Shown piece after piece: positions 59,556 to 64,000 of a stretch of DNA of 64,000 bases. This DNA is from Kitasatospora sp. MMS16-BH015 (GTDB taxonomy: Bacteria; Actinomycetota; Actinomycetes; Streptomycetales; Streptomycetaceae). Made by a program: the position numbers and the translations under genes. Numbering within the stretch: position 1 is the stretch's first letter; each line of letters starts with the position of its first letter. The stretch lies in NCBI RefSeq assembly GCF_002943525.1, contig NZ_CP025394.1, positions 434,001 through 498,000 of the forward strand, given 5' to 3'. The notes under the pieces are model-generated. The model was not told where the DNA came from and did no database searches. It saw nothing but the letters and a program-made list of their open reading frames with translations.

Positions 59556-60476
59556 TCAGTGCGGGTCGGGCCAGTACAGGCGCATCGGGTTGTCGACCAG
59601 GAGCCGCTGCCGCAGCTGGGGCGTCGGCGCGATCCGCGGCAGGAAGTCGACCAGCAGGCCGTCGTCGGGCATGTGGTCGGTGAGGTTGGGGTGCGGCCAG
59701 TCGGTGCCCCAGAGCACCCGGTCGGGGAACTCCTCGACCACCCGCCGGGCGAACGGGACCACGTCGCGGTAGGCCGCCCGCTCCCCGTCGAGGGCCGGCG
59801 GGCCGCTCACCGACAGCCGCTCGGGGCAGGTGACCTTGCACCAGATGTCCGGCCGGGCCCGCAGGAAGCTCAGGAACGCCTCGAACTCCGGGCCGTCCGG
59901 GTCCTTCGCCACATCGGGCCGGCCCATGTGGTCGACCACCAGCGGCACCGGTATCGAGAGCAGGAACTCCCGCAGCCCGGCGAGGTCGGCGGCCTCGAAG
60001 TAGACGACCACGTGCCAGCCGTACGGCCTGATCCGCTCGACCACCTCCCGCAGGTCCTGCCGCGGCGCGGCGTCGACCAGCCGCTTGACGAAGTTGAACC
60101 GCACCCCGCGCACCCCGGCCTCGTGCAGCTCGCGCAGCTGGGCGTCGGTGACCTCGGGACGCACCGTCGCGACCCCGCGGGCCAGGCCGCCCGAGGCGCG
60201 CAGCGCGTCGACCATGGCGCTGTTGTCGGCGCCGTGGCAGGTCGCCTGGACCACGACCGTGCGGGCGAAGCCCAGGTGGTCGCGGAGGGCGAAGAGCTGC
60301 TCCTTCGAGGCGTCGCACGGGGTGTACTTGCGCTCGGGGGCGTACGGGAACTCCGCGCCGGGCCCGAAGACGTGGCAGTGGGCGTCGACCGCGCCCGGGG
60401 GCAGCTGGTAGGCCGGGCGGCTCGGGCCGGCGTACCAGTCCAGCCAGCCGGGGGTCTTCTCGAAGCTCGTGGTCAT
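59556..60476 (-). CDS. ligI: 2-pyrone-4,6-dicarboxylate hydrolase
   Basis: 306 residues, ATG 60476, 2 bp after ligK. Amidohydrolase fold with VDAHCHVFGPGAEFPYAPER (metal-like HxH near residue 31), VQATCHGADNSAMVDALR, VVDHMGRPD and VLWGTDWPHPN (Asp near residue 250). These are hallmark LigI motifs; the enzyme opens the lactone of 2-pyrone-4,6-dicarboxylate to 4-oxalomesaconate without a bound metal in the studied Sphingomonas enzyme. Confidence 0.92.
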   Translation of the reverse strand: MTTSFEKTPGWLDWYAGPSRPAYQLPPGAVDAHCHVFGPGAEFPYAPERKYTPCDASKEQLFALRDHLGFARTVVVQATCHGADNSAMVDALRASGGLARGVATVRPEVTDAQLRELHEAGVRGVRFNFVKRLVDAAPRQDLREVVERIRPYGWHVVVYFEAADLAGLREFLLSIPVPLVVDHMGRPDVAKDPDGPEFEAFLSFLRARPDIWCKVTCPERLSVSGPPALDGERAAYRDVVPFARRVVEEFPDRVLWGTDWPHPNLTDHMPDDGLLVDFLPRIAPTPQLRQRLLVDNPMRLYWPDPH

Positions 60477-60478
60477 CC

Positions 60479-61168
60479 TCAGTCCTCGTACCGCAGCCCG
60501 AGCGCGCCCAGCGGGCCGCGCATGTCGTAGATGTCCAGGCCGAGTTCGCCCGCGTGGAACCTCGCGCGCTTGCCGGCCTCGGCCGCCTCGCGCGCGGCGG
60601 CGGCCGCGGCGACCTCGGCGGCCCGCTCGCGCGGCACCACCACCACGCCGTCGGCGTCCGCGACGACCACGTCGCCGGGCCGCACCAGCGCGTTGCCGCA
60701 GACCACCGGCACGTTGACCGAGCCGAGGGTGGCCTTCACCGTGCCCCTGGCGTTGACCGCCCGGGCGAAGACCGGGAAGTCCATCTCCGCCAGGTCGGCC
60801 ACGTCGCGCACGCCGCCGTCGATGACCAGGCCCCGGCAGCCCCGCGAGCGGAAGGAGGTGGCGAGCAGATCGCCGAAGAACCCGTCCTCGCTCTCGGTCG
60901 TACAGGCGGCGACGACCACGTCGCCCTCGCGGATCTGCTCCGCGGCCACGTGCAGCATCCAGTTGTCCCCGGGTTGCAGCAGGACGGTCACCGCCGTGCC
61001 GCACAGCCGGGCCGTGGGGTAGACCGGGCGCAGGTAGGGGCGCATCAGCCCGACCCGGCCCATCGCCTCGTGGATCGTGGCCACCCCGAACGCCGACAAA
61101 GCGGCGACCGCCTCGGGGGCGGCCCGGGTGACCGAGGTGTGCACGACGCCGATCTCGGTGTGCTCCAT
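60479..61168 (-). CDS. ligK: 4-carboxy-4-hydroxy-2-oxoadipate aldolase (RraA/LigK type)
   Basis: 229 residues, ATG 61168 with AGGAGAA upstream. RraA-like fold: GDNWMLHVAAEQIREGDVVV (about residue 67) and RSRGCRGLVIDGGVRD (about 105), which bind the Mg2+ and pyruvyl part of the substrate. It splits 4-carboxy-4-hydroxy-2-oxoadipate into pyruvate and oxaloacetate and can decarboxylate oxaloacetate. Ends the pathway. Confidence 0.9.
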   Translation of the reverse strand: MEHTEIGVVHTSVTRAAPEAVAALSAFGVATIHEAMGRVGLMRPYLRPVYPTARLCGTAVTVLLQPGDNWMLHVAAEQIREGDVVVAACTTESEDGFFGDLLATSFRSRGCRGLVIDGGVRDVADLAEMDFPVFARAVNARGTVKATLGSVNVPVVCGNALVRPGDVVVADADGVVVVPRERAAEVAAAAAAREAAEAGKRARFHAGELGLDIYDMRGPLGALGLRYED

Positions 61169-61186
61169 GCGTGCGTTCTCCTGGGT

Positions 61187-62212
61187 TCAGCGGCCGGCCG
61201 CGGCGAGGCGGGCGGCGAGGCGGGGGTAGACGCGCAGGGCGTTGCCCGAGTAGACGGCGGCCCGCTCCTCGGCCGAGAGGTGCGGCGTGGCGTCGACGTA
61301 CCGCTTGGTGTCGTCGAAGTGGTGGCCGGTGCGCGGGTCGATGTCGCGGACGGCGCCGATCATCTCGCTGGCGAAGAGCACCGACCGGCTGGGGATGACC
61401 TGCGTCAGCAGGTCGACGCCGGGCTGGTGGTAGACGCAGGTGTCGAAGAAGACGTTGTCCAGCAGCGCCTCCGGGTCCGGCCGGCCGAGCGCCATCGCCA
61501 GGCCGCGGAACCGTCCCCAGTGGTAGGGCACCGCGCCGCCGCCGTGCGGTATCACGAACCGCAGCGTCGGGAAGTCGGCGAACAGGTCGCCCTGGATCAG
61601 CTGCATGAACGCCGTGGTGTCGGCGTTGAGGTAGTGCGCCCCGGTGGTGTGGAAGGCCGGGTTGCACGAGGTGCTGACGTGGATCATGGCCGGGATGTCG
61701 TACTCGGTCATCGCCTCGTAGAGCGGGTACCAGCTGCGGTCGGTCAGCGGCGGGGCGGTCCACCTGCCGCCCGAGGGGTCGGGGTTGAGGTTGACCGTCA
61801 CCGCGCCGAGCTCCTCGACCGCGCGGCGCAGCTCGGGCAGGCAGGTGGCGGGGTCGACGCCGGGCGACTGCGGGAGCATCGCGCCCATCGCGAACCGGTC
61901 GGGGTAGAGCGTGCTGACCCGGTGGACCAGGTCGTTGCAGATCCGCGCCCACACCGAGGAGACCTCGAAGTCGCCGATGTGGTGGGCCATGAAGCTGGCC
62001 CGCGGCGAGAAGATCGTCAGGTCGCTGCCGCGCTCGTCCATGAGCCGCAGCTGGTTGCCCTCGATCGCCTGGCGCAGGTCCTCGTCGGTGATCCGGAGGC
62101 TGCCGGGGTCGGGTGCCTCGCCGGCGGAGCCGGCCGCGGCCACCTGCTGGTCCCGCCAGTGGGCCAACTGCGGTGGTGCGGTGGTGAAGTGGCCGTGACA
62201 GTCGATGATCAT
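61187..62212 (-). CDS. ligJ: 4-oxalomesaconate hydratase
   Basis: 341 residues, ATG 62212 with AGGAGAG 6 nt upstream. Amidohydrolase-type: MIIDCHGHFTTAPPQLAHWR (HxH), SPRASFMAHHIGD, IPAMIHVSTSCNPAFHTTGA and IPHGGGAVPYHWGRFRG, typical of LigJ. It hydrates 4-oxalomesaconate to 4-carboxy-4-hydroxy-2-oxoadipate using Zn2+. Sits between pobA and ligK in the operon. Confidence 0.92.
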   Translation of the reverse strand: MIIDCHGHFTTAPPQLAHWRDQQVAAAGSAGEAPDPGSLRITDEDLRQAIEGNQLRLMDERGSDLTIFSPRASFMAHHIGDFEVSSVWARICNDLVHRVSTLYPDRFAMGAMLPQSPGVDPATCLPELRRAVEELGAVTVNLNPDPSGGRWTAPPLTDRSWYPLYEAMTEYDIPAMIHVSTSCNPAFHTTGAHYLNADTTAFMQLIQGDLFADFPTLRFVIPHGGGAVPYHWGRFRGLAMALGRPDPEALLDNVFFDTCVYHQPGVDLLTQVIPSRSVLFASEMIGAVRDIDPRTGHHFDDTKRYVDATPHLSAEERAAVYSGNALRVYPRLAARLAAAGR

Positions 62213-62247
62213 GGGTGCTCTCCTGAGGGGGTCCGGGGCAGTCCTGG

Positions 62248-63459
62248 TCAGTCCTGGGCGGCGGTGGGCCAGCCGGTGTACTGCTCGGCGAGGAAGGCCC
62301 GCCCGGCCCGGGTGCCCACCACGTTGTCCAGCTCGCCGAGTTGGCGCCGCAGGTCGAACGGTGTGGCGCCGGGCGCGGTGTGCAGCAGCCGGGTCATCCA
62401 GTACGAGAAGTTCTGTGCCCGCCAGACGCGTTGGAGGGCGCGCGGCTGGTAGTCGTCCAGCGCGGCGGCGCCCTGGCTGCCGAGTGCCCGCAGCAGGGCC
62501 TCGGCGAGGATCTTCACGTCGTGCAGCGCCAGGTTCAGCCCGCGGGCGCCGGTCGGCGGCACGGTGTGCGCGGCGTCGCCCGCCAGCGCCATCGAACCCC
62601 AGCGCATCGGCTCCTGGACGAAGGAGCGGAACCGCAGCACCGTCTTATCCAGGACCGGCCCCTCCTTGAGCCGGAAGCCGTCCTCACCGGCCACCCGGGC
62701 CTGGAGCGTCTCCCAGATGCGCTCGTCCGGCCAGGCGTCCACGTCTTCGTCGGGGGCGCACTGGAAGTACATCCGCTGCACGGTCTCGGTGCGCTGGCTG
62801 ATCAGCGCGAACCCGTGCTCGGAGTGGGCGTAGACCAGCTCGGGTGCGCTCGCCGGGGCCTCGGCCATGATGCCGAACCACGCGAAGGGGTACTCCTGGC
62901 CGTAGCGCGTCCGCCGGGCCTCGGGCACCAGCTCTCGGCAGGCGCTGCGCGAGCCGTCGGCGCCGACCACGTACCGGGCCCGGACTTCGTGGCGGGTGCC
63001 GTCGGGCGCGGTCCAGCGGACCCGGGGGGTGTCGGTCGTGACGTCGAGGACCTCCGTGTCCCGGACGCCGAAGTGGACGGTGCCGCCGTCCCGTTCCCTG
63101 GCGTCGGCCAGGTCGATGAACACGTCGGTCTGCGGGTAGAGCCAGACCGAGGCGCCGACCAGCTCCTTGAAGTCGACGCGGTACGGCCGGCCGCCGAACC
63201 GCAGCTCCACGCCCTCGTGTTCGTGGCCCTCGCGCAGGATCCGATCACAGACTCCGGTCTCGACCAGGTCCCGGGCCGCACCGGCCTCGAGGATGCCGGC
63301 CCGGTGCGTGGTCTCGATCTCCTGCCGGGTGCGGGTGTCGAGCACGACCGTCTCCACCCCGGCCCGCCCCAGCAGATGAGCCAGCATCAGCCCGGCCGGG
63401 CCGGCGCCGACCACGGCGACGGGGGCCGAGACGACGGTGTCGACGATGGCATCGGCCAT
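62248..63459 (-). CDS. pobA: 4-hydroxybenzoate 3-monooxygenase
   Basis: 403 residues, ATG 63459, AGGAGA 5 nt upstream. FAD-binding GAGPAGLMLAHLLGRAGVET (about residue 18), DG motif VVGADGSRSACRELV (about 160), and GDAAHTVPPTGARGLNLALHD (about 284-304), the last the classic PobA flavin site; TRYGQEYPFAWFGIMAEAP is also PobA-like. It converts 4-hydroxybenzoate to protocatechuate using NAD(P)H and O2. First gene of the lig operon and feeder of the 4,5-cleavage route. Confidence 0.95.
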   Translation of the reverse strand: MADAIVDTVVSAPVAVVGAGPAGLMLAHLLGRAGVETVVLDTRTRQEIETTHRAGILEAGAARDLVETGVCDRILREGHEHEGVELRFGGRPYRVDFKELVGASVWLYPQTDVFIDLADARERDGGTVHFGVRDTEVLDVTTDTPRVRWTAPDGTRHEVRARYVVGADGSRSACRELVPEARRTRYGQEYPFAWFGIMAEAPASAPELVYAHSEHGFALISQRTETVQRMYFQCAPDEDVDAWPDERIWETLQARVAGEDGFRLKEGPVLDKTVLRFRSFVQEPMRWGSMALAGDAAHTVPPTGARGLNLALHDVKILAEALLRALGSQGAAALDDYQPRALQRVWRAQNFSYWMTRLLHTAPGATPFDLRRQLGELDNVVGTRAGRAFLAEQYTGWPTAAQD

Positions 63460-63554
63460 GGCATCTCCTGAACGGTGGTGCGGGGTCGGGAACACCCCGA
63501 ACGCTGACAGCCGGCCCCCCGCGCCGTCGCCACTCTTTCCGTCAGGCGGAAGCC

Positions 63555-63602
63555 GCCCTCGCTCAGGCCGTCGTCCGGGCCCTCGCTCAGGCCGTCGTCC
63601 GG
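63555..63602. repeat. 24-bp perfect tandem repeat at the end of the IclR gene
   Basis: Two identical 24-bp units, 63555-63578 and 63579-63602. Each contains the last codons and TGA of the regulator, so the duplication adds a second copy of the 3' end behind the real stop and does not alter the protein. Confidence 0.8.
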
Positions 63603-64000
63603 GCCCGCCGGCCGAGCTCCTCGGAGATGCCCCGCACCGCCCGCAGCAGCGGCTCGCGCAGCCCGTGCGCACGGCTCGCGCCCCGCGCCGCGATGACGAT
63701 CCCCAGCGCCGCGCTCACCGGCCCGGTCCGGCCGATCCGCACCGGCGCGGCCACCGCGACCGAGCGTTCCGAGAGCTGCCGGTCACTGACGAAGACCTGC
63801 TCCCGGCGGATCCGGTCCAACTGCGCCCGCAGCGCCTTCGGGTCGGTGACGGTGTGCGCGGTCCAGGCCCGGAGCGGCGATTCCAGCACCTCCTCCTGGA
63901 TCTCCCGGGGCGCGTGCGCCAGCAGCACCCGGCCCATCCCGGTGGAGCAGACGGGGAAGCGCGAGCCGACCATCGTGACCACCTCGACCGACCCGTGCCC
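63587..64000 (-). CDS. IclR-family regulator, C-terminal part, right-edge truncated
   Basis: 137 residues are visible and the frame runs off the right edge. The effector-binding domain of IclR proteins is recognisable: STGMGRVLLAHAPREIQEEV, SDRQLSERSVAVAAPVRI (about the conserved S/D...AVAAPV stretch) and GIVIAARGASR. IclR regulators such as PcaR or PobR control aromatic acid pathways and often activate with the substrate. Same strand as pobA and 127 bp upstream, so it probably controls the lig operon. The DNA-binding end lies outside the window. Confidence 0.85.
   Translation of the reverse strand, partial: GHGSVEVVTMVGSRFPVCSTGMGRVLLAHAPREIQEEVLESPLRAWTAHTVTDPKALRAQLDRIRREQVFVSDRQLSERSVAVAAPVRIGRTGPVSAALGIVIAARGASRAHGLREPLLRAVRGISEELGRRARTTA

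Noticed and set aside
57495..60530. 1011-codon plus frame opposite ligC-ligI
   Set aside because: Val/Gly/Asp shadow of the lig genes, no conserved motifs.

Overview
The window is very GC-rich, with a strong bias to G or C at third codon positions, frequent GTG starts (and some TTG), GGAGG-type ribosome sites and many overlapping stop/start codons (ATGA, GTGA). ANTAR regulators, CsbD/YqaE/PRC stress proteins, type I PKS genes and GH6 cellulases all point to a streptomycete-type actinobacterium (Streptomyces or Kitasatospora). The mix of accessory genes, an IS, a large serine recombinase and several decayed genes suggests a variable chromosomal arm. No tRNA, rRNA or CRISPR array was found.

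Layout. 0-4 kb: end of a DinB/DUF664 gene, then divergent nickel/cobalt uptake genes (a NicO-type permease with a His-rich loop plus a lipoprotein, and a HoxN/NixA permease whose promoter carries a Nur-box-like palindrome). 4.2-10 kb: an extracytoplasmic set of a DUF4331 protein, a TPR protein, two ferritin-like proteins, a cupredoxin lipoprotein and a membrane protein. 10-16 kb: signalling and stress genes (STAS-GAF-ANTAR fusion, GAF-ANTAR, methyltransferase, YqaE, PRC barrel, CsbD, coiled-coil membrane protein, TetR regulator with its operators). 16.7-21.8 kb: small hypotheticals, a GCS2-type ligase, a fatty acid desaturase, DUF421 and STAS proteins.

22-26.6 kb is a mobile, decaying zone. 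It holds a berberine-bridge-enzyme remnant, a complete IS5-family element (22341-24014, 3-bp TCA target duplication) inserted exactly at the stop codon of a large serine recombinase, an EEP-nuclease 3' fragment that may mark the attachment site, and a broken LLM-type flavin oxidoreductase.

26.7-36.2 kb carries two divergent ABC importers. One is a peptide-type operon (SBP, two permeases, fused double ATPase). The other is an amino-acid-type operon preceded by an apparently leaderless Cys-containing leader peptide and hairpins, which suggests sulfur/cysteine attenuation; it is followed by a 2-oxoglutarate oxygenase gene that is frameshifted and internally deleted. Glutaminase follows at 37 kb.

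38-53.2 kb (minus strand) is one translationally coupled biosynthetic operon: PKS (two TIM-barrel oxidoreductase-like regions, KS, AT, ACP, KR), PKS (KS, AT, DH, phosphopantetheinyl transferase), free ACP, alpha/beta hydrolase, glycosyltransferase, methyltransferase. The ACP motif and domain content resemble PUFA-synthase-like or glycolipid-type PKSs, so a glycosylated, possibly methylated lipid-like polyketide is inferred. 53.5-57.1 kb: a LacI-family regulator, two perfect 14-bp palindromic operators and two GH6 cellulase genes, the second broken by an 8-bp tandem duplication.

57.2-64 kb (minus strand) is a nearly complete protocatechuate 4,5-cleavage operon (pobA, ligJ, ligK, ligI, fused ligAB, ligC) under a partial IclR regulator. 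This is unusual because streptomycetes are known mainly for the 3,4-cleavage beta-ketoadipate route. No LigU isomerase is seen. The pathway would take 4-hydroxybenzoate via protocatechuate, 2-pyrone-4,6-dicarboxylate and 4-oxalomesaconate to pyruvate and oxaloacetate.
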